A stretch of 26,622 nucleotides of DNA from an uncultured Flavobacteriales bacterium (lineage in GTDB: Bacteria > Bacteroidota > Bacteroidia > Flavobacteriales_D > Sanyastnellaceae). The notes below the pieces were generated by a model. That model saw nothing but the letters and a program-made list of their open reading frames with translations. It was not told the origin of the DNA and did not search any database. This document shows positions 14,776-22,670 of this stretch, one piece after another; the first letter of the stretch is position 1; the number at the start of each line of letters is the position of its first letter. The DNA is taken from NCBI GenBank assembly GCA_937974555.1, contig CALJKR010000035.1, positions 1-26,622 of the forward strand, read 5' to 3'. The position numbers and the translations under genes are program-made.

Positions 14776-15924
14776 TTGTTAGGCGTTTATTTTCATATTC
14801 CTTTTTGTAAAAAGGCTTGTAATTATTGTGATTTTCATTTTTCTACTCAATTGAAAAATATTCCTACGATATTGTCAAGTATGCAAAAGGAGTTGGAATG
14901 GTATTGTTCTCAATTTCCTGATACACCGGTGTCTACGGTTTATTTTGGGGGAGGAACTCCCAGCGTTGTAGATCCAAAATTTTTGGGTCAGTGGATTGAT
15001 CATTTGGCGAAATACATGGGATGGGATGGAAATCCTGAGTTGACGATTGAGGTGAACCCGGATGATGTTTCGCTTTCCCGTATTCAAGAATGGAAATCGA
15101 TGGGCATCAATCGATTCAGCATGGGGGTCCAAAGTTTTGATGATCACGTATTGCAATGGATGAACCGTGCGCATGGGGCTCAGCAAGCGGATACTGCTAT
15201 TAAGCAACTTCAAGATGCAGGATTGGACAATATTACTTTGGATATTATCTACGGCCATGGGATGAACAGGCGGATGTCTTGGGAAGAAGATATTGCTCAA
15301 TTTTTGGGTTATCAAACACCCCATATAAGTGCTTATGCACTGACTATAGAAGAGAAAACGGCACTGGCTCATTTCACGGATCAATCTCAATATAGGCCCA
15401 TGGAAGATGAACAGATTGTTGATCAATTTCTTTTCTTACATGATCAGCTTACTGCCGCCGGAATGGAGCATTATGAACTATCCAACTATGCCCAACCCGG
15501 AAAGTATTCTCGACACAATTCAAGTTATTGGCAAGGCGTTCCTTTTTGGGGCATTGGTCCTTCTGCCCATGCCTATGATGGAATTGGAAAACGAAAAATG
15601 AATATTGCCAATAATGCCTTGTACAGTAAGGCCTGGATAGAGAATCAGGGAAATGGGGCATATGAATGGGAGACTTTGACGCCTGTGCAAAAGGCCAATG
15701 AATTTTGGATGACGGGATTGCGCACTTCAAAAGGAGTTAATGTGGTAGAATGGGAACAGAAGTTTGGTCTTTCTTTGCCTTCTGATTTTGATTTCATTGT
15801 AGACAAATGGAAATCGATTCAATACTTGCGCTTCCAAGAAAATACCCTATCTTGCACACCAAGGGGATGGATGGTGATGGACGCCATTCTCTCTGATTTG
15901 TTTTTAACCGAAACCAGTATTTAG
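14776..15924 (+). CDS. hemW: Radical SAM heme chaperone HemW
   Basis: 382 residues, the normal HemW length. It binds heme and passes it to cytochromes; older annotations call it coproporphyrinogen oxidase-like. The N-terminus reads GVYFHIPFCKKACNYCDFHF with cluster cysteines 11, 15 and 18 in CxxxCxxC, followed by the SAM motif VYFGGGTPS and the GVQSFDDHVLQWMNRAH segment. The start is TTG at 14776: an in-frame TAA at 14764 precludes an upstream ATG, and the family begins exactly here. The sequence ends normally. The neighbour downstream starts 73 bp later with its own promoter-like elements. Confidence 0.93.
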   Translation: MLGVYFHIPFCKKACNYCDFHFSTQLKNIPTILSSMQKELEWYCSQFPDTPVSTVYFGGGTPSVVDPKFLGQWIDHLAKYMGWDGNPELTIEVNPDDVSLSRIQEWKSMGINRFSMGVQSFDDHVLQWMNRAHGAQQADTAIKQLQDAGLDNITLDIIYGHGMNRRMSWEEDIAQFLGYQTPHISAYALTIEEKTALAHFTDQSQYRPMEDEQIVDQFLFLHDQLTAAGMEHYELSNYAQPGKYSRHNSSYWQGVPFWGIGPSAHAYDGIGKRKMNIANNALYSKAWIENQGNGAYEWETLTPVQKANEFWMTGLRTSKGVNVVEWEQKFGLSLPSDFDFIVDKWKSIQYLRFQENTLSCTPRGWMVMDAILSDLFLTETSI

Positions 15925-15927
15925 AAA

Positions 15928-15961
15928 TTTGAAAATCCTCATTTTGTGGATTTGTACTTTG
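15928..15961 (+). promoter_or_regulatory. Possible promoter of the glycan export operon
   Basis: TTTG at 15928-15931 and TACTTTG at 15955-15961 are 23 bp apart. The second is one base short of the TAnnTTTG consensus. The box is part of GTACTTTGTAC (15954-15964), also found before the OmpA-family gene. The ATG of the permease lies 36 nt downstream. The 73-bp gap between hemW and the operon holds nothing else I recognise. Confidence 0.35.
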
Positions 15962-15997
15962 TACTTGGGCTTAGGTTGGGTATGAAAGATCAATGCA

Positions 15998-16840
15998 ATG
16001 AAGAAGTGGGATTTAGAAATAACCTCTAAAACAGAATGGTGGCAATGGAACTTGAAAGAAGTTTGGCGCTATCGTGACCTATTACTTCTGCTGGTTAAAC
16101 GTGATTACAAAGCGTCTTTCAGACAAACGATTTTAGGCCCCATTTGGTTTTTTATACAACCCATTTTTACAACCTTGGTTTACACTTTCGTTTTTAATAA
16201 GGTGGCTAAGTTGGGAACAGACGGCCAACCACCGGCGCTGTTTTATTTGAGTGGGGTTATTTTATGGAATTATTTTTCGACGTCTTTAACCTCCACTTCC
16301 AATGCATTTATTCAAAATGCAAGCATTTTTGGTAAAGTGTATTTTCCGCGTTTGATTATTCCCATTTCTATTGTTTTGTCCAACTTGATGAAGTTCTCCG
16401 TTCAGTTGGTGTTCTTCTTATGCATGCTGGTTTACTATACCAATTTCACCACTTACTCACCACATGTTTCCTGGCATATCGTTTTGGTGCCTTTGTTGGT
16501 GTTAAACATGGCATTGTTGGGATTGGGCGCGGGCATGATCATCTCTTCTTTTACCACCAAATACAGAGACCTTGCGTACTTGGTCACCTTTGGTGTTCAG
16601 CTTTTGATGTATGCCACTCCTGTTGTTTATCCGTTGTCCATGGTTCAAGGCAAATTATTGAAGGTGATTTTATTGAATCCGATGACCGGCATTGTTGAAG
16701 GATTTAGATTCGGTTTTCTGGGAACAGGTGCTTTTGAATGGGGCATGTTGGCTTATAGTTTTTCGTTTGCTTTGGTGATGTTGATTATCGCCATTAGTCT
16801 TTTCAACCGGGTAGAAAAATCATTCATGGATACGGTTTAG
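15998..16840 (+). CDS. ABC-2 type polysaccharide export permease (Wzm type)
   Basis: 280 residues. It is the membrane half of an ABC exporter that moves a lipid-linked glycan across the inner membrane. The cytoplasmic N-terminus has the family signature LKEVWRYRDLLLLLVKRDYK followed by RQTILGPIWFFIQPI. Six hydrophobic segments are seen: around residues 50-70, 75-95, 120-150, 160-182, 190-215 and 250-270. The motif LNPMTGIVEGFRFGFLG near the end is typical of Wzm/TagG/RfbA permeases. The ATPase starts two bases after its stop, and the two form one transporter. It opens the nine-gene operon. Confidence 0.94.
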   Translation: MKKWDLEITSKTEWWQWNLKEVWRYRDLLLLLVKRDYKASFRQTILGPIWFFIQPIFTTLVYTFVFNKVAKLGTDGQPPALFYLSGVILWNYFSTSLTSTSNAFIQNASIFGKVYFPRLIIPISIVLSNLMKFSVQLVFFLCMLVYYTNFTTYSPHVSWHIVLVPLLVLNMALLGLGAGMIISSFTTKYRDLAYLVTFGVQLLMYATPVVYPLSMVQGKLLKVILLNPMTGIVEGFRFGFLGTGAFEWGMLAYSFSFALVMLIIAISLFNRVEKSFMDTV

Positions 16841-16842
16841 TT

Positions 16843-18096
16843 ATGGAAGAAAGGATTGTACTCAAGGCAGAAAACATCAGCAAGATGTATCGTTTGGGAT
16901 TGGTAAATTCTAGATCCTTGACTGCTGATTTAAATCGTTGGTGGCATACCATTCGCGGAAAGGAAGATCCTTACTTGAAAATTGGTGAGGTTAATAACCG
17001 TGCGGTAAAAGGGAGTAGTGATTACGTTTGGGCGTTGAAGGATATTGACTTTGAGGTCAATGCTGGAGATACAATGGCCATCATTGGCAGAAACGGGGCA
17101 GGAAAATCGACCTTGCTGAAGTTATTATCCCGGGTTACACAACCCACTACAGGGAAGATTGGTGTTGAGGGCAGAATAGCGTCATTATTGGAAGTAGGAA
17201 CGGGTTTTCATCCAGAACTTACTGGAAGAGATAATATATATCTAAACGGAGCTATCCTTGGAATGCGCAAGCAAGAAATAACCCAGAAGTTGGATCAGAT
17301 TATTGATTTTTCTGGCGTAGAGCGATACATAGATACCCCTGTAAAAAGGTATAGCTCCGGCATGTATGTTCGGTTGGCATTTGCGGTAGCAGCTCACCTG
17401 GAAAGTGAGATTTTAATTATCGATGAGGTCTTGGCTGTAGGAGATATGGAATTCCAAAAGAAATGTTTGGGAAAGATGGATGAGGTGGCCAAAGGTCAAG
17501 GGAGAACGGTGCTGTTTGTAAGTCATAACATGGCCGCAGTAAAATCCCTCTGTCAAAAAGGGATAGTGATTGAGAATGGACAGAAAGTATTCCAAGGTCA
17601 AATCGGTGATGCCGTTAAGCACTACATGAGCAAAGGTGCTGAAAGCGCATTGTGCAGACAATTTGATTTTGTAAGAAATGATCAATTTGCGCTGAAAGAG
17701 ATCAAGATTTCTAATGATCCCAATGACCAAGATGATTTATTATTGGATAAGCACAAGATATTAATTGAAAGTCGTTTTGACGTTTTGTCTCCGGAGGTGA
17801 GCCATATTGCGTATCATGTATTAAATGAAAGCGGAGAGCCCATATTCTCAATGGGTACAGGGGATATAGCATTGTCGGTTGGGGAGAATAAAATTACTTG
17901 TGAAATTCCCGCCTATTTCTTTCAATCGGGAACTTACTACTTGTCTTTATTTGTTATTTCTAAATCCCAAAAAGCATTGTTGATTGAGAAAGATGTGATG
18001 AGTTTTTTGGTCACCGATGGGGATCGTCTCATGGGAGCCTATATGGGCAGAGAGCCCGGTGACATTCGCCCACAGTTTAATTGGTATCGATCATGA
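16843..18096 (+). CDS. ABC exporter ATPase with Wzt-like C-terminal domain
   Basis: 417 residues. The first 260 are an ABC ATPase of the polysaccharide-export class: Walker A GRNGAGKST (82-90), the LEVGTGFHPELTGRDNI segment typical of this class, signature YSSGM (170-174), Walker B LIIDEVLAVGD, and H-loop His228 (SHNM). Residues of about 270-417 are a beta-rich extension (ILIESRFDVLSPEVSHIAYHVL, FSMGTGDIALSVGENKITCEIP, SGTYYLSLFVIS) matching the Wzt C-terminal domain. In O-antigen systems that domain recognises the capped end of the glycan before export. No capping methyltransferase or kinase is seen in the window. The stop overlaps the next ATG (ATGA). Confidence 0.94.
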   Translation: MEERIVLKAENISKMYRLGLVNSRSLTADLNRWWHTIRGKEDPYLKIGEVNNRAVKGSSDYVWALKDIDFEVNAGDTMAIIGRNGAGKSTLLKLLSRVTQPTTGKIGVEGRIASLLEVGTGFHPELTGRDNIYLNGAILGMRKQEITQKLDQIIDFSGVERYIDTPVKRYSSGMYVRLAFAVAAHLESEILIIDEVLAVGDMEFQKKCLGKMDEVAKGQGRTVLFVSHNMAAVKSLCQKGIVIENGQKVFQGQIGDAVKHYMSKGAESALCRQFDFVRNDQFALKEIKISNDPNDQDDLLLDKHKILIESRFDVLSPEVSHIAYHVLNESGEPIFSMGTGDIALSVGENKITCEIPAYFFQSGTYYLSLFVISKSQKALLIEKDVMSFLVTDGDRLMGAYMGREPGDIRPQFNWYRS

Positions 18097-19166
18097 TTCC
18101 TGTAACCAAGACATATTTTCCGGATCATACGCGCTTTCAAAGTGTCGTTGAGCGAATTTGGGAGAGTGGTTGGCTGACCAATCGGGGCGCTTTGTGCAAG
18201 GAGTTGGAAGCCAAAATTCAAGAGCGACTATCAAGTGCCCCTTTGGTGATGATGAACAATGGAACAGTTCCATTGCAAATTGCACTTAAGCTTTTGGCCA
18301 ATGGAGGTGAGGTGATCACAACGCCATTCAGCTATGTGGCTACTGCTTCTTCTATTGTTTGGGAAGGCTGTACGCCCGTTTTTGTGGATATTCATCCCCA
18401 ACACTTAACCATAGATCCTGAACTCATCGAAGCTGCGATTACACCCAAAACAACTTGTATTTTAGCCACGCACGTATTTGGTAATATTTGTCATGTAGAG
18501 CAAATTAAGGATATTGCAGATCGACATGGTTTAAAGGTGATTTATGACGCCGCACATTGTTTTGATGTGAAATACCAAGGTCAATCCATTTTTAATTTTG
18601 GTGATTTGTCATCCTGTAGTTTTCATGCCACCAAAATATTTCATACTGCAGAAGGAGGCGCTTTGTTTTGCAAGGATGAGACTTTATTAACCCGGGCTTT
18701 TAGAATGCATAATTTTGGACATGTCACGCCTGAATCCTTTGATGAGGTGGGGATCAATGCCAAAATATCCGAGCTCAATGCAGCAATGGGCCTCTGTGTT
18801 TTGGAGGATATGGAAATTATTCTGGAATCAAGAAAATCTACCGTAGAATATTACCGTAGCCATTTGTCATTTGAAGGTTTTCAGACGCAAAAACTAAGAG
18901 AAGGATTGGATTGGAACGCAGCTTATTTTCCCATTTGGTTTGAGAAGGAGGAAAAAATGCTCCAAGTTTTACAAGCCTTAAACGACCAGTCTATTTTTCC
19001 GCGTCGATATTTTAATCCCTCTTTGAATCTGCTTCCTTATGTCAAAGGCGATTCTTGTCCAGTTTCAGAAGAAATTAGTCAAAGGATATTGTGCTTGCCT
19101 TTGTATGTGGGAATAGAGGAGGCAACACTGGCATTGATTTGCTCGACAATAAATGAAATCGCATGA
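18093..19166 (+). CDS. DegT/DnrJ/EryC1/StrS-family sugar aminotransferase
   Basis: 357 residues from the ATG at 18093, which overlaps the ATPase stop (ATGA); a TTG at 18081 is rejected. It is a PLP enzyme that puts an amino group on a keto-sugar nucleotide. Family marks: NNGTVPLQIAL, the PFSYVATASSI loop, YDAAHCF with the pyridine-nitrogen Asp152, and SFHATKIFHTAEGGALF with the Schiff-base Lys181. A histidine-rich variant (HATK instead of the common GHKK or S-T-x-K) is ordinary in this family. No 4,6-dehydratase supplying a keto-sugar is in the window. It comes just before WbqC and the acyltransferase, so an N-acylated amino sugar is the likely product. Confidence 0.93.
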   Translation: MIPVTKTYFPDHTRFQSVVERIWESGWLTNRGALCKELEAKIQERLSSAPLVMMNNGTVPLQIALKLLANGGEVITTPFSYVATASSIVWEGCTPVFVDIHPQHLTIDPELIEAAITPKTTCILATHVFGNICHVEQIKDIADRHGLKVIYDAAHCFDVKYQGQSIFNFGDLSSCSFHATKIFHTAEGGALFCKDETLLTRAFRMHNFGHVTPESFDEVGINAKISELNAAMGLCVLEDMEIILESRKSTVEYYRSHLSFEGFQTQKLREGLDWNAAYFPIWFEKEEKMLQVLQALNDQSIFPRRYFNPSLNLLPYVKGDSCPVSEEISQRILCLPLYVGIEEATLALICSTINEIA

Positions 19167-19840
19167 AGTCGGTAGCCATCATGCAGCCCTACTTCTTCCC
19201 GTACTTGGGATATTTTCAATTGATTGATGCTGTTGATGTTTATGTCAATCTTGATCATGTATCCTTCATGAAAAGAAGTTACATGACAAGGAATGTACTA
19301 AAGAATGAAACAGCCATACAAGTAAAAGTAAAAGGAGGAAGTCAGAATAAAAACTGCACGGAGGTCATGGTTGATTTTTCTGATCGATATCTTGTCAATC
19401 TAAAAAAAACCATTCATCATTTGTATGCCAAATCACCCTACTACGCTACCATTGAAGAACAGGTTTTGGCTCCTACCTTGGTAGAAAGAGAGGTAAGTAT
19501 TTCAGAATGGAATTTGGATATTATCAAGCAAATTTGCTATTATCTGGATATCAAAACCACCATAGTCCCTTCTTCTTTTGCTTTTAACGATTTGGATCTA
19601 AAGCGAGAGGCTGGATTGAAGTCTATTGTAAGACAGCTCGATTCCAACCATTATGTGAATGCGATTGGAGGGATGGAATTGTATGACAAGGAAGATTTTA
19701 ACCAAAATGGCATTCATTTGAATTTTATTCAGATGGAAGAATTGGCTGTTGATAATCGCTATGCTTCTATCTTAGATTTGATGATGCGATATGATGCATC
19801 TTTTCTCAAAGAGGAATTAAAAAAATATACACTGATATGA
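19163..19840 (+). CDS. WbqC family protein
   Basis: 225 residues. The N-terminus MKSVAIMQPYFFPYLGYFQL followed by VYVNLDHVSFMKRSYMTRN is the family hallmark (PF08889); further on come LVNLKKTIHHLYAKSPYY and VREVSISEWNLD-like segments and the ending GGMELYDKEDF. WbqC proteins sit in O-antigen and aminosugar clusters in many bacteria; their exact reaction is not settled in what I know, though their neighbours suggest a role in modifying amino sugars. The ATG overlaps the aminotransferase stop by four bases and the gene's own stop does the same with the next ATG. Confidence 0.92.
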   Translation: MKSVAIMQPYFFPYLGYFQLIDAVDVYVNLDHVSFMKRSYMTRNVLKNETAIQVKVKGGSQNKNCTEVMVDFSDRYLVNLKKTIHHLYAKSPYYATIEEQVLAPTLVEREVSISEWNLDIIKQICYYLDIKTTIVPSSFAFNDLDLKREAGLKSIVRQLDSNHYVNAIGGMELYDKEDFNQNGIHLNFIQMEELAVDNRYASILDLMMRYDASFLKEELKKYTLI

Positions 19841-20493
19841 AAAAGGAAGTTGTCATTTTTGGGGTTAAGGACACGGCTGAGTTGGCATGGTGGTATTTAA
19901 CCCATGACTCGGAATATACAGTGGTGGCTTTTACTGTTCATCGTGCATACATGGAAATCAATTCTTTTCATGATCTGCCAGTAGTGCCATTTGAGGATTT
20001 GTTACAACATTATTCTCCTGATCAATACTTTTTGTTTGCTCCAATGACAGGAGTAAAAATGAATACTCTGCGCAGAGATGTTTATCTGATGGGTAAGTCC
20101 ATGGGCTATTCATATATCAGTTATATCTCGTCCAAAGCAACCGTTTGCGGAAATTCTATTGGAGAGAATTGTTTTATCTTAGAAGACAATACCATTCAAC
20201 CTTTTACTACCATTGGAAACAATGTGGTTATGTGGAGTGGAAATCATATTGGGCATCATGGAAAAATAGAAGATCACGTTTTCTTTACGTCACATGTTGT
20301 ACTATCCGGTCATTGCCATGTTAAAGAGCGCGCTTGGTTTGGTGTGAATGCCACCATACGAGATTATTCGACGATAGGAGAAGGTTGTCTTATAAGCATG
20401 GGTGCATTGATCACAAAGTCAACAGAGGATGGTAGTTTTTACATGGGAATGCCAGCCAAGAAACAGGAAAAATTAGCCATTGAAGTTTATTGA
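19837..20493 (+). CDS. NeuD/PglD-like hexapeptide sugar acyltransferase
   Basis: 218 residues. The N-terminal 90 residues form a Rossmann-like substrate domain (KEVVIFGVKDTAELAWWYL, TVVAFTVH). From about residue 100 a left-handed beta-helix of hexapeptide turns begins (ATVCGNSIGENCFILEDNTI, TTIGNNVVMWSGNHIGHHGKI, HVVLSGHCHVKERAWFGVNA), with the conserved His-His of the acetyl-CoA site and an MGMPAK ending. The architecture matches NeuD/PglD/PerB proteins, which acetylate UDP-amino sugars or sialic acid. It follows aminotransferase and WbqC by ATGA overlaps, so N-acylation of the sugar made upstream is the simplest reading. The acyl donor cannot be told from sequence. Confidence 0.88.
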   Translation: MKKEVVIFGVKDTAELAWWYLTHDSEYTVVAFTVHRAYMEINSFHDLPVVPFEDLLQHYSPDQYFLFAPMTGVKMNTLRRDVYLMGKSMGYSYISYISSKATVCGNSIGENCFILEDNTIQPFTTIGNNVVMWSGNHIGHHGKIEDHVFFTSHVVLSGHCHVKERAWFGVNATIRDYSTIGEGCLISMGALITKSTEDGSFYMGMPAKKQEKLAIEVY

Positions 20494-20494
20494 T

Positions 20495-21430
20495 ATGTGG
20501 AGGAAAAAGGGTTTGTTATTGGATATTCAAGATTTTAAAGATCAAGGATTATTGTCTCATGCGTCCATTCCATTTGCTTTTCATCTCCAAGGGGATTATT
20601 ACAGAATCTATTTTAGTTCAAGAGATGAAGCTGGACGCAGTCAACCATTCTATATCGATGCAATTGTAGATGGTGAGTCGCTGAAATTACAAGGAGAGAT
20701 TGTAGGACCTATTTTTGATCGAGGTCCTTTAGGAAGTTTTGATGACAATGGGATTATGCCGAGTTCAATTGTCAGAAATGGTGACGAAGTTTGGATGTAT
20801 TATATCGGCTGGAACCCCCAAGTAACAGTGTCATATCGATTGTCCATTGGGTTAGCTATCAGCCATGATGGGGGAAAGACTTTCCATCGCTCGTCGGATG
20901 GTCCTCTCTTGGATCGATCATATCAAGAGCCGTTTTTTAATACGGCGCCTTTTGTTATTCAAGACAATGATTTATGGCGAATGTTTTATGTTTCCTGCAC
21001 GGGTTGGATAGACCATTTGGGCAGGAAAGAACCACTGTATCTGGTGAGACAATCTACTTCTATTGACGGAATAAATTGGACCAAACCTGGGGTCGTAGTG
21101 GTGGATTACACTGACGGAGTGGAAAGCATTGGACGACCATGTGTAGTTAAACACAAAGGGGGTTATGAGATTTTCTTTTCCCACAGAATGGCCAGGAATT
21201 ACAGAGAAGATCAAGCGATGAGTTATAAAATAGGCCGCGCCAATTCTTTGGATGCGGATGTATGGTCAGATTTTGAATTTGATATTTTTAATTCCATTCC
21301 GCAAGATTGGGACAATCACATGTATGAATACTGTCATGTATTTATTCATGGAGATAAACAATTCATGCTCTACAATGGGAATGGATTTGGTCAACAAGGT
21401 TTTGGATATGCCGTAAAGAATTTGATATGA
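20495..21430 (+). CDS. Five-bladed beta-propeller (GH32/43/68-like) protein
   Basis: 311 residues from the ATG at 20495, one base after the preceding stop; a TTG at 20480 gives a longer but unlikely reading. The sequence is a set of propeller blades: YYRIYFSSRDEAGRSQPFY, DDNGIMPSSIV..WMYYIGWNP, YRLSIGLAISHDGGKTFHR, FNTAPFVI..WRMFYVSCTGW, IGRPCVVKHKGGYEIFFSHR and MLYNGNGFGQQGFGYA. It resembles the glycosidase-clan proteins found in surface glycan clusters. Asp-rich points (SFDDNG) and a GW/YNGNG signature are seen, but I cannot name catalytic residues with confidence. No signal peptide is present, so it acts in the cytoplasm. It may be a glycosyltransferase-like or glycan-editing enzyme rather than a hydrolase. 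Confidence 0.8.
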   Translation: MWRKKGLLLDIQDFKDQGLLSHASIPFAFHLQGDYYRIYFSSRDEAGRSQPFYIDAIVDGESLKLQGEIVGPIFDRGPLGSFDDNGIMPSSIVRNGDEVWMYYIGWNPQVTVSYRLSIGLAISHDGGKTFHRSSDGPLLDRSYQEPFFNTAPFVIQDNDLWRMFYVSCTGWIDHLGRKEPLYLVRQSTSIDGINWTKPGVVVVDYTDGVESIGRPCVVKHKGGYEIFFSHRMARNYREDQAMSYKIGRANSLDADVWSDFEFDIFNSIPQDWDNHMYEYCHVFIHGDKQFMLYNGNGFGQQGFGYAVKNLI

Positions 21431-22668
21431 CAGAAATTCCGCTGGTGGCTATTTATATGATCACTTATAATCACAACGATTATATTGACCAAGCCATTGC
21501 ATCGGTTTTGAATCAGAAAGTTTCTTTTCCCATTCAATTGTTTATCGGAGATGATGGTTCTTCGGATGGTACTTTTGAAAGATGTCAATCTTGGAAAGAT
21601 AAATTTCCAGAAAAAATAACGTTACTCGATGGTCAAACCAACCAGGGTGTTTTTCAAAATGCCAATCGTGTTTTTGAAGCGTGCGTTGCCTCAGGGGCCA
21701 AGTATACTGCGCTTTTAGAAGGGGACGATTATTGGTGTAGTTTGGATAAGTTGCAAAGGCAAATTGATATTTTAGAGGGTGATGATTCGGCTGCGGGCTG
21801 TTATCACAATACTTCATTTTTATACCAGGATGGGGTATTAAAGCCAATGAAAAAGACGATGCAGCAGATCATGAATTTGGGTGATGTTATTGCTCAATAT
21901 GCACCCTTTCATACCAGTTCATTTGTTTTTCGAAATCAACATTTTTGCAGACCCCTTTGGTTTCAAAAGATTGATAGTGTGGATTTGGCCATGTACGTTT
22001 GGCATGCACAGTTTGGAAGATTCAGGGGGATAGATGAGCAATGGAGTGTATATAGAATTCATTCTACGAGTTTAACGGCAGGGGAAGCTCATCGAAATAA
22101 TTTTGACGACAGAAGGGTTCTCTTGCATCGTTTGATGCAGGGAAAAATCCAGCACAATCATTGGGACAAATATGGGTTTTTAATTCAATCGCATTTGGCT
22201 CAAGCCAAGGGTACATGGAAATTGTCATTGCCCAAGCCTTTGTTTTTTTTTGTTGATGATTCAAGATCTCTGTCATGGGAGTGGCGCTATTTCAGAATGC
22301 GTTTGGATGCCGAAATACTGAATATCCATATTGATGAAAATGCTGATCTGTGTTTTCAAGGGAAAAAAGTAAGATTGTTTCAATCATTTGGATTTTGGAA
22401 TCGATGGATTTGGAAGCGCAAAATCAAAAATAAAATGGAGTCTTTCACTCCTCATATTGTTTTTATCGAACTTGCGGACTATTGCAAATTCAAAGATTTT
22501 TTTGGACCCATGAATATTCATGTGCATTTGATGTTTCCTATGGAAAAGGATCAGGTGGATCAAGAAAAAAAGCTATATCCCAATCTTCAATCCTTGGATT
22601 GGCGATTATTAGGGAAAGAGGAGCAATTACAATTTGAGGTAAATTGGAGTGAGACAAATAGAAATTGA
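21427..22668 (+). CDS. GT2 glycosyltransferase with unassigned C-terminal extension
   Basis: 413 residues. Residues 5-250 are a family 2 (GT-A) glycosyltransferase: VAIYMITYNHNDYIDQAIASVL, QLFIGDDGSSDGT, and the DxD-region LLEGDDYW (98-103). It transfers a sugar from a nucleotide donor on the cytoplasmic face. From about 265 to the end a different stretch begins: PLFFFVDDSRSLSWEWRYFR, WIWKRKIKNKMESFTPHIVFIELADY, and VHLMFPMEKDQ. It has an alternating beta/alpha look (hydrophobic strand, charged helix) and might be half of a GT-B or another Rossmann-like fold; I do not recognise it. The ATG overlaps the propeller stop (ATGA). Confidence 0.88.
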   Translation: MTEIPLVAIYMITYNHNDYIDQAIASVLNQKVSFPIQLFIGDDGSSDGTFERCQSWKDKFPEKITLLDGQTNQGVFQNANRVFEACVASGAKYTALLEGDDYWCSLDKLQRQIDILEGDDSAAGCYHNTSFLYQDGVLKPMKKTMQQIMNLGDVIAQYAPFHTSSFVFRNQHFCRPLWFQKIDSVDLAMYVWHAQFGRFRGIDEQWSVYRIHSTSLTAGEAHRNNFDDRRVLLHRLMQGKIQHNHWDKYGFLIQSHLAQAKGTWKLSLPKPLFFFVDDSRSLSWEWRYFRMRLDAEILNIHIDENADLCFQGKKVRLFQSFGFWNRWIWKRKIKNKMESFTPHIVFIELADYCKFKDFFGPMNIHVHLMFPMEKDQVDQEKKLYPNLQSLDWRLLGKEEQLQFEVNWSETNRN

Positions 22669-22670
22669 GG

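Noticed and set aside
14875..15426. 183-codon minus-strand open frame inside hemW
   Set aside because: Shadow of hemW, whose radical SAM motifs are unambiguous; the antisense product has no recognisable domain.
15980..16033. Short leader-peptide-like frame (16 codons) overlapping the permease start
   Set aside because: Too short and without a supporting start signal; it is out of frame with the permease.
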